A DNA stretch of 39,908 nucleotides from Planctomycetota bacterium (GTDB lineage: Bacteria > Planctomycetota > Planctomycetia > Planctomycetales > Planctomycetaceae): NCBI GenBank assembly GCA_027623235.1, contig JAQBVJ010000064.1:1-39908 (forward strand), written 5' to 3'. The notes under the pieces are model-generated. The model was not told the DNA's origin and searched no databases. It saw nothing but the letters and a program-made list of their open reading frames with translations. Both the position numbers and the translations under genes were made by a program. This document shows positions 1 to 8,208 of the stretch, piece after piece. Positions within the stretch are counted from its first letter, which is position 1, and the number at the start of each line of letters is the position of its first letter.

Positions 1-2042
1 CACTCCCGTATGGAATTCAGCGTGCTTTTTCAATTGAACACTTAACCCCAGCTTTTCGCGAAGAACCCGCGTTCGAAGAGCCGGGAGTTGTTTCGCTAAA
101 TCGCTTTCTTGAATCCTACGGGGAATCCCCGTCAGGCAGAACGCTCGAAACACACAGAGACATCGAGGCGGTACCCTGGCAGGCTGCCCCGACTCGGGTA
201 ACAGGGGCGGGAGGATTAGTCCTGAGGGACATGTTGCCTGCACCAAGCCCGAAAGAAAAATCCGGCTCTCCATTTGATTACTTCCGCAAGGTTTCTCGAA
301 TGGTCAAGATGTCTCGGCCCCTTCTTGAGTATGCCAACGCAGATTACTTTTTGGTCGTCGATGGTCTAAACGCGTTAATGGATTGGACGCTTATACACTT
401 TCCGAATGCGACAGTTCGGGAGATCATGACATGTCTCGAGTCCGCTTTTCATGTCCAGCGTAGCATTGAGTATGGTCAGCGAACGCCAACTAAACTACCT
501 GGAGAACTTAAGCCAAAGCTTGTCCTTTTGACGGCGGAAGACAGAGAAGACCGATCCGATCGTTGGTCGGAGAGCTATCTGGCAGATTGCCTCGTGCAGT
601 TGGGATACGAAACACTTCGAAACGAACACCTAAATTGCGACGAAACGATTCTCAAATGTCGAGTTCCCAAAGGTCGCAACCTTCACGTGCAACGTCGCGA
701 ATGCTGCTACGACTTCGACGAGCGCGTAGGAGTTCAATTCTTCGAGTCCTACGCTGCAGAAGGTGCCGTCGCACTTTTTCACGAAAATACACCCCAACGA
801 GAACAAATCGACGATTTTCGTGAGTACGATACAAAGGCGTTTTTTTCCAAATTGAATGTTTCCGCCTTTGACCGTTCGAATATGTTTCATGAATACGCGG
901 TAAGGCACCATGAAATCGATGTGCCGCCCCGGCGGCCAATGTTGGTTACCAACGTGGATGAGTATTGGGTCTCCGGACTGATCGAAAAGCGCTTGCTACG
1001 ACACATGGACAAGGTCGAACTGTACGATCCCAGCAATGGAACATTGCTTGAACCACTGTCAGCAAAACTGCGCGCATTAGGGATAATGACGGGCGACGCA
1101 CAATTGGGTGCAGTTCCGCATTTTCTTAACCCCAGCTTGCTCGTATCTAAAGAATCAGGAGTGAATGCCGACCGGCTTTCGACATGGACATGGGAGACGT
1201 TCGACAAACGGTGCGAAGAATGGAAGAGTACTGCAAGCACTGCCGAGTGCTTTCCATACCTAATCGAGACGAAAACGGTCGATTCGTTTGTCGCGACACT
1301 GCTCGAACTATTTTGGTCTCACGGCGGTGGGTGGCATACCAAGAAACGCGAACGTCAACTCGAAATCAAATACTGGACGGATGACGGCAAGGTACACGAT
1401 CGGAGCGGCGTTGTAAGAGCCTTGATTCGCTTTCGAGATTGGCTGAAAAACGGAATCGTCCGCCCCTACTCAACCGTTGACGTGCGGCATCCCTCAAATC
1501 AGTCCAATGAGTGGTTGTTCGCACGACATTGGTACTCAACATTGGTTGATACGCTGACTGCGAAAGACGCAAAGGGTGATAGTATAAGCGCGTTGCAACA
1601 GAGAGACGTGGAAGTGCTGAGATTTCCTATTGCTGCTGACTGTGAACACGCAGTCTCGGCAACAACCAGCGGCGACTGGTATTTGGCCGTGGAAGTAGGG
1701 ACCGAGAATTTGGTATTTGCGCAAGGAATAATCAGGAATCTAATGTCCGTCAATAAGGTTGTGGCCCGCGCCATCTCAGGTGGCGGTCTTCCGCCCATCA
1801 AGGAATTCTACGCAGATTATGGCAAAGTACGTTGCTTCGGTACCAATAAGACCTTTAGCGAAATGCTCGACATTGGTGAATACACAATCGATCGATCGGA
1901 ATTCGAGGAGTACAGATTCATACTTAGGAATGTCTATGCTTGTGGGCTCGAAATCATGGGTAACTATAACTCCATGAGTGATGCTGAAATCGATGACACC
2001 TGGGCACGCCGCGAAGAATTGATTTCCGCGTACACGGATTGA
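1..2042 (+). CDS. 5'-truncated gene: protein with a C-terminal solute-binding-protein-like domain
   Basis: The reading frame is open from the first bases of the window (first full codon at 3) with no stop before 2040, so the ATG at 231 is probably internal and the true start lies off the left edge. About 679 residues are visible. Counting from the ATG at 231, roughly residues 230-540 follow the pattern of bacterial family 1 solute-binding proteins: an EYWVSGLIEKRLL segment, GAVPHFLNPSLL, a Trp-rich TWTWETFD, FWSHGGGW, RFRDWLKNGIV, then SGDWYLAVEVGTEN and GGGLPP. Upstream is an unassigned region with a Walker-B-like hydrophobic stretch (YFLVVDGLNAL) and a second beta-like strand (PKLVLLTAE). 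Base composition and codon use are AT-richer than the rest of the window, and transposase debris follows, which suggests transfer. Whether it is exported cannot be judged without the N-terminus. The fold assignment is inference from motif order; substrate and role are unknown. Confidence 0.7.
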   Translation, partial: LPYGIQRAFSIEHLTPAFREEPAFEEPGVVSLNRFLESYGESPSGRTLETHRDIEAVPWQAAPTRVTGAGGLVLRDMLPAPSPKEKSGSPFDYFRKVSRMVKMSRPLLEYANADYFLVVDGLNALMDWTLIHFPNATVREIMTCLESAFHVQRSIEYGQRTPTKLPGELKPKLVLLTAEDREDRSDRWSESYLADCLVQLGYETLRNEHLNCDETILKCRVPKGRNLHVQRRECCYDFDERVGVQFFESYAAEGAVALFHENTPQREQIDDFREYDTKAFFSKLNVSAFDRSNMFHEYAVRHHEIDVPPRRPMLVTNVDEYWVSGLIEKRLLRHMDKVELYDPSNGTLLEPLSAKLRALGIMTGDAQLGAVPHFLNPSLLVSKESGVNADRLSTWTWETFDKRCEEWKSTASTAECFPYLIETKTVDSFVATLLELFWSHGGGWHTKKRERQLEIKYWTDDGKVHDRSGVVRALIRFRDWLKNGIVRPYSTVDVRHPSNQSNEWLFARHWYSTLVDTLTAKDAKGDSISALQQRDVEVLRFPIAADCEHAVSATTSGDWYLAVEVGTENLVFAQGIIRNLMSVNKVVARAISGGGLPPIKEFYADYGKVRCFGTNKTFSEMLDIGEYTIDRSEFEEYRFILRNVYACGLEIMGNYNSMSDAEIDDTWARREELISAYTD

Positions 2043-2053
2043 TCGGCTTGTCG

Positions 2054-2104
2054 TGAAACATTGGGGTCATGAAACAATGAAACATTGGATGAAACATTGG
2101 GGGC
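2054..2104. repeat. Short imperfect tandem repeat TGAAACATTGG
   Basis: Four copies of a TGAAACA-type unit start at 2054, 2070, 2078 and 2090. Three are full TGAAACATTGG and one is shortened to TGAAACAA. The array begins 12 bp after the stop codon of the SBP-like gene and ends in a run of G just before the transposase relic at 2145. It may mark the edge of an inserted element or be its degraded end; the sequence alone does not decide. Confidence 0.7.
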
Positions 2105-2144
2105 AGGTGTTGACGTTTAACTTTTGGCGGTTAGGTTTGGCGGT

Positions 2145-2222
2145 ATGTCGCGGCCCTTACGCATCGAGATGGCATTTTATGGGATCGCAAACTCGTATAA
2201 ACGAGCGCGGTTGGTGAAATGA
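2145..2222 (+). pseudogene. N-terminal scrap of a RAYT (REP-associated tyrosine transposase)
   Basis: Translation from the ATG at 2145 begins MSRPLRIE and continues with AFYGIANSYKRARLV before a stop at 2220. MSRPLRIE followed by a pattern close to FYHVxNRGxxR is the usual beginning of RAYT/IS200-like transposases. Here the catalytic HUH region is already damaged (the expected YH reads YG) and the frame stops after 25 codons. No matching continuation was found on this strand. It is a dead fragment. The assignment rests on a short but characteristic N-terminus. Confidence 0.5.
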
Positions 2223-2419
2223 ACGAGCGGATGCTCGGGCTCGCTGATGGCTGCGAATTCAGCGGGCGGCAAGCCGTCCCTGTGTTCTTGGGCCGATGGG
2301 GCTCGGTTCAACAAGAGAAGAAGATTCGAACAACGGCCGCCGCCTATCGTGCTGGTGATGACTTGTCGGTTCGACCACTCAAGGAATCGCGGCCACTGAA
2401 CGATCGCCGCGGTCGCCAG

Positions 2420-2761
2420 TCAGGCGGAATTCAATAGCTGACGGGCGGCCTTGGGGCATCGGTAGACCTGCCCACCCCCTCGCGGACGGTGGGTGTCGAT
2501 CCGGTTCGGTTGGCCCGCCATTACCGAAAACAGCTTGCCGAAGTCGCCAACCAGACTCAGCCACTGCGAACGCGTGATTCCCAGCCGGTCAAACAATGCC
2601 CGCGCACACTTTGGCGTCGCACCTCGCTTGTCCGCCTTCAACTGACGGGCCGTCCAATCCAGCAGTTGCAGATACGCAGCCTCGGGCAGTGGCAGGGGAA
2701 ATACGGGCAGTGGCAAGGGAAATATAAAGGGGTCAGGATTCTTTTTCTCTTTCGAGGTCAC
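2420..2761 (-). pseudogene. C-terminal fragment of a RAYT-type transposase
   Basis: A 113-codon frame opens at a GTG at 2761 and ends at 2420. It reads EAAYLQLLDWTARQLKADKRG, then a segment with FDRLGI, SQWLSLVGDFGKLFSVMAG and a basic tail. This matches, from memory, the C-terminal accessory region of planctomycete RAYT-like transposases (LLDWTGRQ...DKRG...LERLG...W...V..FG..F..AAG). The catalytic N-terminal half is missing. The first residues include an internally duplicated FPLPLP unit. The fragment abuts the sulfatase stop codon by 5 bp and faces the N-terminal relic at 2145, so the two are from different insertions or from one that was rearranged. Confidence 0.5.
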
Positions 2762-2766
2762 GTGGC

Positions 2767-4425
2767 TTACTTTTTCTTTGGCTGCGGATTTCGTTCTTGC
2801 CTCGCCGGTTCGCCGGAGAAGGGGGGCCTGTCGAACGTTGAGCCGTCGCCGGTGACTCGGGGGTCGCCGGTTTCTTTGAGGACTTTCATCAGGCGGTCGG
2901 ACAGGTCTTTTCTGGCTTCGCCGAACGCGGGCTCGGCCGCGACGTTTTTGATCTGGTGAGGATCGGTGCGCAGGTCGTACAGCTCCTCGGCCGGACGGCG
3001 GCCGAAGGCGAACTGGAACTCCTTCTCAAGGTAGCCGCCTGTGCCGTTCCGGTAGTTCTCCATCAGCCAGGCCTTTGTCGGGCTGGCGTCGAGGTCTTCG
3101 AATTCGACGAACGTGTTGTTCGCCAGCGTGTTGAAATCCGGAAACGGTCCGGATGGACGGCCGTAGCCGGAACCGGTTCCCATCGGCCAGCGGTCGGGTT
3201 TGAAGTTGCGGATGTAGAGGAAATCTTTCGTCCGGATCGCTCGCTGCGGGTACGGCAGGTTGTCCGTTCGAGCCGCCGCGACGTGTCGTTCTCGCCCGAC
3301 GATGACGGCGTCGCGAGTCGCGTCGATCGTGCCGCTTCTCTCTGACTTCAGAATCGGAAGCAGGCTGCGGCCGGTCATGACGTCTGGCGGAGTCAGCGTC
3401 GCGGCCTCGATAAATGTCGGGGCCAGGTCCGGCAGGCAGACGAAATCGTCGATGACCCGATCGGCCGGCACCTTGCCAGGCCACCTCACAGCGAGCGGTA
3501 CGGCGACTCCAAAGTCGTACAGGTTGCACTTTCCGTACGGGAATCCGGGGGCGCCGTGATCGCCGCTCACGACGATGAGCGTGTTGTCGAGCTCACCGAG
3601 CTTTTCGAGTTCTGCCAGCAGCACGCCCAGGCCCGCGTCGAACGCGTGAATTTCTCCGAAGTAGTCGGCGAGGTCTTCCCGGACGATCGGGACGTCCGGC
3701 AGGAACGGCGGCACCTTGCCTTCAAGGGCGTCGGGGTCGAGGCCCCAGAGCTTTTTGCCCGAGCCCTGGGTCCACTTGCGATGCACGTTCGTCGGCCCGA
3801 ACCAGTAGCAGAACGACTGATCTTTCTGTCGATCGGCCAGGAAGTCTGAGAAGTTGCCTCGCACTTCTTCGAGCAGTGTCTGCTTCGCCGCTTCTTTGTC
3901 GTCCGCGCCGAAAACGAACTGCGAGTAACCGTTGAACCGGTTGCCTCGTTTGTTATACGCGGTCTCGGTCGCTCCATACGGAGCGTTCGCCGGAGTTCCG
4001 GGGCTCCACACTTTATAACTGTGCCCGATGTGGTAGCCGGCATTTTTCAGGATGAGCGGGTACGAAGGAATCTTCGAGTCCCAGATGGCTCCCTGCAAAA
4101 TCGCTCCGCGGCCTGTCCGCCAGAAATACTGACCGGACAACAGCGAACTGCGACACGGCGTACACGACGGAGCATTCACAAACGCGTTGCGGAAGAGAGC
4201 TCCTTCCTTCGCGACGCGGTCGAAGTTCGGAGTGCTGATGATGTCGTTGAGGCCGCCGGGCTCGATCTTCGCGTAGGCACTCGCGTAGCGCCCCATGTCG
4301 TCGGCAAAGGCGAACAGAATGTTCGGCTGCTGCTTCGTCGAGGCGAACGGTTTGGTTTCCGCGACGACCGATGCTGAGAGGAAAACGGCGATCACGAGAG
4401 CGGCGGGAATTTGAAACCGGGGCAT
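2767..4425 (-). CDS. Exported sulfatase (heparan N-sulfatase-like, formylglycine dependent)
   Basis: Hydrolyses sulfate esters or sulfamates, most likely on polysaccharides outside the inner membrane. The ATG at 4425 is chosen because it places a signal peptide at residues 1-23 (hydrophobic ALVIAVFLSASVVA); a longer frame to 4524 only adds residues that would bury it. Residues 34-45 (PNILFAFADDMG) carry the metal-binding DD. The C88-T-P-C-R92 motif is the C-x-P-x-R signature whose first Cys is converted to formylglycine. D289-H290 and K299 fit the late metal/sulfate-binding segment (GDHGAPGFPYGK). The wording around the active site resembles N-sulfoglucosamine sulfohydrolases more than arylsulfatase A types. 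Length (552 aa) is normal. No maturase gene is in the window. The actual substrate is not determined. The C-terminus ends in a basic PKKK tail next to a transposase relic. Confidence 0.93.
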   Translation of the reverse strand: MPRFQIPAALVIAVFLSASVVAETKPFASTKQQPNILFAFADDMGRYASAYAKIEPGGLNDIISTPNFDRVAKEGALFRNAFVNAPSCTPCRSSLLSGQYFWRTGRGAILQGAIWDSKIPSYPLILKNAGYHIGHSYKVWSPGTPANAPYGATETAYNKRGNRFNGYSQFVFGADDKEAAKQTLLEEVRGNFSDFLADRQKDQSFCYWFGPTNVHRKWTQGSGKKLWGLDPDALEGKVPPFLPDVPIVREDLADYFGEIHAFDAGLGVLLAELEKLGELDNTLIVVSGDHGAPGFPYGKCNLYDFGVAVPLAVRWPGKVPADRVIDDFVCLPDLAPTFIEAATLTPPDVMTGRSLLPILKSERSGTIDATRDAVIVGRERHVAAARTDNLPYPQRAIRTKDFLYIRNFKPDRWPMGTGSGYGRPSGPFPDFNTLANNTFVEFEDLDASPTKAWLMENYRNGTGGYLEKEFQFAFGRRPAEELYDLRTDPHQIKNVAAEPAFGEARKDLSDRLMKVLKETGDPRVTGDGSTFDRPPFSGEPARQERNPQPKKK

Positions 4426-4992
4426 GAGGCAGACTCGTAAGAAATGAATTGACCAAAGCGTGCTCAGCGGAAGGGCTGGTCCATGCCAAAGTCGAAGGTA
4501 CGTTTTGTCAGGCTGGATGTCCACGAGGACTCCATCCGGTTCGCTCCCCGCTACCGTTGCAGAGACAACTCGATCCTTGCGTCCTCGCGGGGTTGCGAGC
4601 TGTCCGTACTCCTGATGTCGCGGCCTGGCAGAAGCCTCGCCCCTTCAGGCTCGCAAGGCGTGCCTTCTGGTCTCGCGCTCTGCACCGGTTTCAACGTGTG
4701 CTCCTGATCCGCCGGCCGTCCGGTATCCAATGGCCATTCCGGCTTGCTCCTCACAAACGGGTTAAAGCTGACAGCGGCTACAGCAGGAAATCTGCAGCGA
4801 GTCGTCAATTCACGGCCAGCCCTGTGACGAAAGTAGAGACGGACTTTCACAAGACATGCCCGGTGAGAAACCGCCGGACTGCGTTCGCTCAACATTGCGG
4901 TTCTTCCGAGCCACTCCTCTGCTGACCATCTGCGAGCCCGCTGAACGCGACGGATTCGACGCGACTGCCTCCCCCCACCAAGGACTGCCTTC
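4426..4992. other. Intergenic region between divergent sulfatase and Cys-rich gene, with insertion debris
   Basis: These 567 bases must hold the promoters of both flanking genes. A transposase scrap lies at 4483. The several open frames on both strands have no recognisable product, no good ribosome-binding site and arginine/serine-rich compositions typical of shadow translation. No clear promoter hexamers or RNA structure were identified. Confidence 0.5.
4483..4540 (+). pseudogene. N-terminal scrap of an IS110-type transposase
   Basis: Translation from the ATG at 4483 gives MPKSKVRFVRLDVHEDSI. It closely matches the usual start of IS110-family transposases (…FVGLDVHKDSI…), including the first catalytic Asp of the DEDD site. 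After this point the translation loses any family resemblance and the frame runs on to a stop at 4707. Only about 19 codons are credible, so this is a relic from a past insertion. The shortness of the match limits certainty. Confidence 0.45.
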
Positions 4993-5679
4993 ATGAGTCG
5001 ACTGATCCCTCTTGCCGCTGTGATTGCACTCGCCATTCCGGGCGTGCTGCGAGCCGAACATCCCGGGTACTGTGCTCCGCGCACGCAATGCTTCCAGGAG
5101 AAAGTGGAGTGCTTCAAAGAACGCATCAGCTGCATGAAGCCGCGTCTCACCCTCCCGTTGTGTCAGCCGTCACAGCAATGTCGAACACGGTGCTATGAAC
5201 CGCAGACCTGCGACCGACCGACAACCTGCAATAAGGAATGTTGCAGGAAAGAGTGCAGCCAGAAGCCGTGCAATATCGTTCTGCACGTTGAGCGACCGCA
5301 GGCCGTCATGCAGCAGATGGCCGTGCCTCAGCAGCAGATTGTGATGGTGCCTCAGACCGTGATGGTGCCGCAACTTATGCAGTCAAGCGGCTTCATGAAT
5401 TCGAACGCCTGCTACGGAGCCAGCTCGCTGACATTCAACGGAGCGGCGTTGCAAACGTCGTCCGCCTCGACGGCAAACTCGGAAGAAGTCGCGCGAGCGT
5501 TGCGGGCGATCCTCGACGCCCGTCAGGCGAACGGCGCGATGAGCGCATCTGCCGCGTCAAGTTCCCGATCTCTGGACGCGGTCGACACCGATCTGAAACG
5601 CCTGCAGGAAAAAGTGGACCTGCTTTGCAGGACTGTCGAAGGTCACGGAACTCGAATCGAGAAACTCGAAAACCGTTGA
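4993..5679 (+). CDS. Secreted Cys-rich protein with C-terminal coiled coil
   Basis: A 228-aa protein of unrecognised family. Residues 1-21 form a clear signal peptide (hydrophobic LIPLAAVIALAIPGVLRA). The mature N-terminal third (about residues 27-94) is packed with cysteines, including a CNKECCRKECSQKPC stretch, suggesting disulfide bonding or metal binding in the periplasm. A Met/Gln/Val-rich segment with near-repeats of MVPQ follows, then a Ser/Ala-rich linker. The last 40 residues have heptad-like leucines (LKRLQEKVDLLCRTVEGH) and look like a short coiled coil that could oligomerise. It is monocistronic, with a strong terminator downstream. Cys-rich exported proteins are common in planctomycetes, whose envelopes are protein-rich and disulfide cross-linked. 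A structural envelope role is inference only. Confidence 0.82.
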   Translation: MSRLIPLAAVIALAIPGVLRAEHPGYCAPRTQCFQEKVECFKERISCMKPRLTLPLCQPSQQCRTRCYEPQTCDRPTTCNKECCRKECSQKPCNIVLHVERPQAVMQQMAVPQQQIVMVPQTVMVPQLMQSSGFMNSNACYGASSLTFNGAALQTSSASTANSEEVARALRAILDARQANGAMSASAASSSRSLDAVDTDLKRLQEKVDLLCRTVEGHGTRIEKLENR

Positions 5680-6017
5680 TCGCTGCCGGAAATGGCCCGG
5701 ACTTTCCGCTCAGAAGGATCATCGACCGAGAGAAATCTGCCAGCGAAGTCGACTCAAAGAGCCCGACCTGAATTCAGGCCGGGTTTTTCTTTTGCGCCGA
5801 CTTCAATCGTTTTTGGCCTCAAGGTTTCTGGCCTCAAACAGTGTCGGGACACGGTTGGGTGAATCTGGTGCGGCAGCCCGCACGGATCAGTGACTTCCGG
5901 GCGACAACATTTTATGATCGGCGGTTCATTTCTCTTCATGAATTCGCTGCGGGCAACCAGGCAGGGTTCTGCTCAGAAGCCCCGGGAGTCCATCCACTCC
6001 GTTCGGAGACGCACGAC
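5680..6017. other. Intergenic: terminator then upstream region of the DUF1549 gene
   Basis: The first part carries the terminator of the Cys-rich gene. The remaining 220 bases before the GTG at 6018 are open in the downstream gene's frame back to 5841, but that extension lacks coding character and would place the signal peptide internally. GGAG at 6005-6008 serves as ribosome-binding site. No other structure was seen. Confidence 0.5.
5761..5793 (+). terminator. Rho-independent terminator after the Cys-rich gene
   Basis: A GC-rich hairpin with arms CCCG-A-CCTGAA and TTCAGG-C-CGGG, broken by one mismatch, is followed directly by TTTTTCTTTT. It lies about 80 bp after the stop of the Cys-rich protein and isolates that gene from the DUF1549 gene. 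Confidence 0.85.
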
Positions 6018-7967
6018 GTGACAAGAATTGTGCTGACTTTGTGTCTGGGCGCGCTCGCAGTCGCTTCCATCCCCGTTGAATCCGCTTTGGCTCAATCCCG
6101 CAAGAAGCCTGCGGCGAAAAATGCGCCGGCCAAGAAGGCACCGCCGCCGCCACCGAAGGTCAACCTTCCGGTTGAGGCTCCGCGGACCAACATCAAAATT
6201 GCGCCCGTTGAACCGAGCCAGCGCGAACACGCACTTCGCTCAGCCTCAATCATCGACGGCATCATCGAACGAGGTCTCGAGAAAGCCGGAATGGAGCCGA
6301 ACCTGCTCGTCCCGGACGAGGCGTTTGTTCGACGAGTCTACCTCGACATCACCGGCACGATCCCCACGTCACGCGAGTATCGGTCGTTCATGGCTTCCCG
6401 CTCGCCCGACAAGCGGACGGTTCTGATCGACAAACTGCTGAATGAACCGGGATACGCCAGTCACTTCTACAACTACTGGGCGGACATCCTGCGGATCGTC
6501 GACAAGGTTGATAACAACACCTACCTGCGTCCCTACGGAGACTGGGTGAAGCAGAGCCTCCGCGAGAACAAACCGTACGACAAGATGGTTCATGACATGA
6601 TCGCGGCCGAAGGTCGAGTCTGGGAGAACCCGGCCGTCGGTTTCACGCTGCGTGATAACGGGATGCCGCTCGACAATCTCAACAATATGGTGAGGACGTT
6701 TCTCGGGACTCGGATCGGCTGTGCTCAGTGCCACGACCACCCGTTTGATAAGTGGTCTCAAAACGATTTCTACAAGCTCGCCGCTTTCGTCAGCGGGACC
6801 GAATTCCGGATCAACGGAAAGATGGGTATCAATGTCAGCGACAAGCAGATCATGGCTGCCTCGCCCGGCGAGAAATCTCCGGAGTACCGCAACGCGCGAA
6901 GCATCCTGCGTATGAATCGGCCGGGCATCTGGCAGAACGCCCGCAAACAGTTGAAGTACCCGGCCGATTATCAGTACCAGAATGCGAAGCCAAATCAGCT
7001 TGTCGAGGCGTCCGTTCTGTGGGGCAACTCCAGCAAACCGATTAAGCCGGAGAACCGACGCGAAGTCCTCGCCGACTGGATCGCAAGCGAAGACAACCCG
7101 CGGTTCCCGTTGACGATTGCCAACCGTATATGGAAGCGTGCGCTTGGCGTCGGCGTGATCGAGCCGGTCGATGACATGATGGACGAATCGAAACCGTCAA
7201 ATCCCGAGCTGATGGATTTTCTCGTGGCCGAAATGAAACGGGTTCAGTTCAACCTCAAAGAATTCCAGCGGATCATCTACTTCACGAAAACCTACCAGCG
7301 ACGCGCGACCTATGACGACCTGAGCCCCACGGATTCGTATCGCTTCCCGGGACCAGTCCTGCGTCGAATGTCCGCCGAGCAGGTGTGGGACTCGCTGGTC
7401 ACACTGACGCTTCCGAACCCCGATCAGATTCTGCGACCGGAGGACGAAAGTTACACGTCGATCATCGGCATCGACGGAAAGACGACGCCGCAGCAGGTCG
7501 TCGCCAAGGCGGCTGAGATGCAGGAATGGCGGAAGCAGGACGGTCTGCTGAAACGAAAACGCCTCTACAAAGGCGCGGAGCTGATGCGGGCCTCGGAGCT
7601 CCCGCAGCCGCTGCCGGATGCTCACTTCCTCCGTCAGTTCGGACAGAGCGAGCGGGATTCCATCAGCGAGTCCCACACAGACGGCACCGTGCCGCAACTG
7701 CTGACGATGTTCAACGGACAGGTTTCTCACATGATGCTTGAGTACGGCTCGGTCATGGTGACCGACGTGATGGCGAAAAGCGGACTGGATGATCAATGCG
7801 AAATGATGTTTATCTGCATCCTCAGCCGGTTGCCGACTGAAGAGGAAAAAGCCATCGCCGTCCGCGAAATGCGAAGCACGATGAATGACAAAACCAACAA
7901 ACTGGCTGGTCACGGAAACGTTTTGTGGGCCCTGCTCAACACGAGAGAATTCCTCTTCGTGCAGTAG
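6018..7967 (+). CDS. Exported DUF1549/DUF1553 protein with haem-type CxxCH motif
   Basis: A 649-aa exported planctomycete protein. The GTG at 6018 is preferred over the upstream GTG at 5841: GGAG sits 9 bp before it, and it puts the signal peptide (RIVLTLCLGALAVASIPVESALA) at the N-terminus. A Lys/Ala/Pro-rich linker follows (about residues 27-50). DUF1549 spans roughly 65-260 (DEAFVRRVYLDITGTIPT, NEPGYASHFYNYWADILR). It contains C235-A-Q-C238-H239 in the conserved GCAQCHDHPFDKW context, which could bind haem c. DUF1553 runs from about 345 (RREVLADWIASEDNPRF, ANRIWKRALG) to the C-terminus, ending in NTREFLFVQ. There is no separate N-terminal cytochrome domain as in larger relatives. The DUF1501 gene follows, the standard pairing for this family. 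Function is unproven; an envelope redox or binding role is the usual speculation. Confidence 0.93.
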   Translation: MTRIVLTLCLGALAVASIPVESALAQSRKKPAAKNAPAKKAPPPPPKVNLPVEAPRTNIKIAPVEPSQREHALRSASIIDGIIERGLEKAGMEPNLLVPDEAFVRRVYLDITGTIPTSREYRSFMASRSPDKRTVLIDKLLNEPGYASHFYNYWADILRIVDKVDNNTYLRPYGDWVKQSLRENKPYDKMVHDMIAAEGRVWENPAVGFTLRDNGMPLDNLNNMVRTFLGTRIGCAQCHDHPFDKWSQNDFYKLAAFVSGTEFRINGKMGINVSDKQIMAASPGEKSPEYRNARSILRMNRPGIWQNARKQLKYPADYQYQNAKPNQLVEASVLWGNSSKPIKPENRREVLADWIASEDNPRFPLTIANRIWKRALGVGVIEPVDDMMDESKPSNPELMDFLVAEMKRVQFNLKEFQRIIYFTKTYQRRATYDDLSPTDSYRFPGPVLRRMSAEQVWDSLVTLTLPNPDQILRPEDESYTSIIGIDGKTTPQQVVAKAAEMQEWRKQDGLLKRKRLYKGAELMRASELPQPLPDAHFLRQFGQSERDSISESHTDGTVPQLLTMFNGQVSHMMLEYGSVMVTDVMAKSGLDDQCEMMFICILSRLPTEEEKAIAVREMRSTMNDKTNKLAGHGNVLWALLNTREFLFVQ

Positions 7968-8017
7968 GACTTCCTCCGAACGCCACACTTGACCCGTTGA
8001 GCGTGTGATTTTTTTAT

Positions 8018-8105
8018 GTAGCAGGCACACTCCGTGTGCCGTCCGCCGAAACCTGCGCTCAACCCCTTTTTTCGAGGCATACGGCACACGGAGTGTGCCT
8101 GCTAC
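8018..8105. repeat. Nested inverted repeat, perfect 25-bp arms that are themselves palindromes
   Basis: The arm at 8018-8042 is the exact reverse complement of 8081-8105, with a 38-bp spacer. Each arm also contains its own hairpin, GGCACAC-TCC-GTGTGCC. The element lies between the DUF1549/1553 and DUF1501 genes. The transcript could fold as one long stem or two small hairpins. It has the layout of a REPIN (two REP units in inverted orientation). The run of seven T before the left arm is on the wrong side for a forward terminator. Confidence 0.9.
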
Positions 8106-8208
8106 TTTCACTTTTCGAAAAACTCACAGCCTCGTTCCGTTTCAGCAGCGACCAATACCGCAACGACCAACTCTCCAGCTTCCATGCTGGTTTCCTGAAA
8201 GGACGATT

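Noticed and set aside
4551..5150. 199-codon minus-strand frame upstream of and overlapping the Cys-rich gene
   Set aside because: Overlaps a gene with a clear signal peptide and terminator; Arg/Ser-rich, no family resemblance.
7197..8111. 304-codon minus-strand frame overlapping the end of the DUF1549/1553 gene
   Set aside because: It starts within the inverted repeat and runs antisense to conserved DUF1553 sequence.
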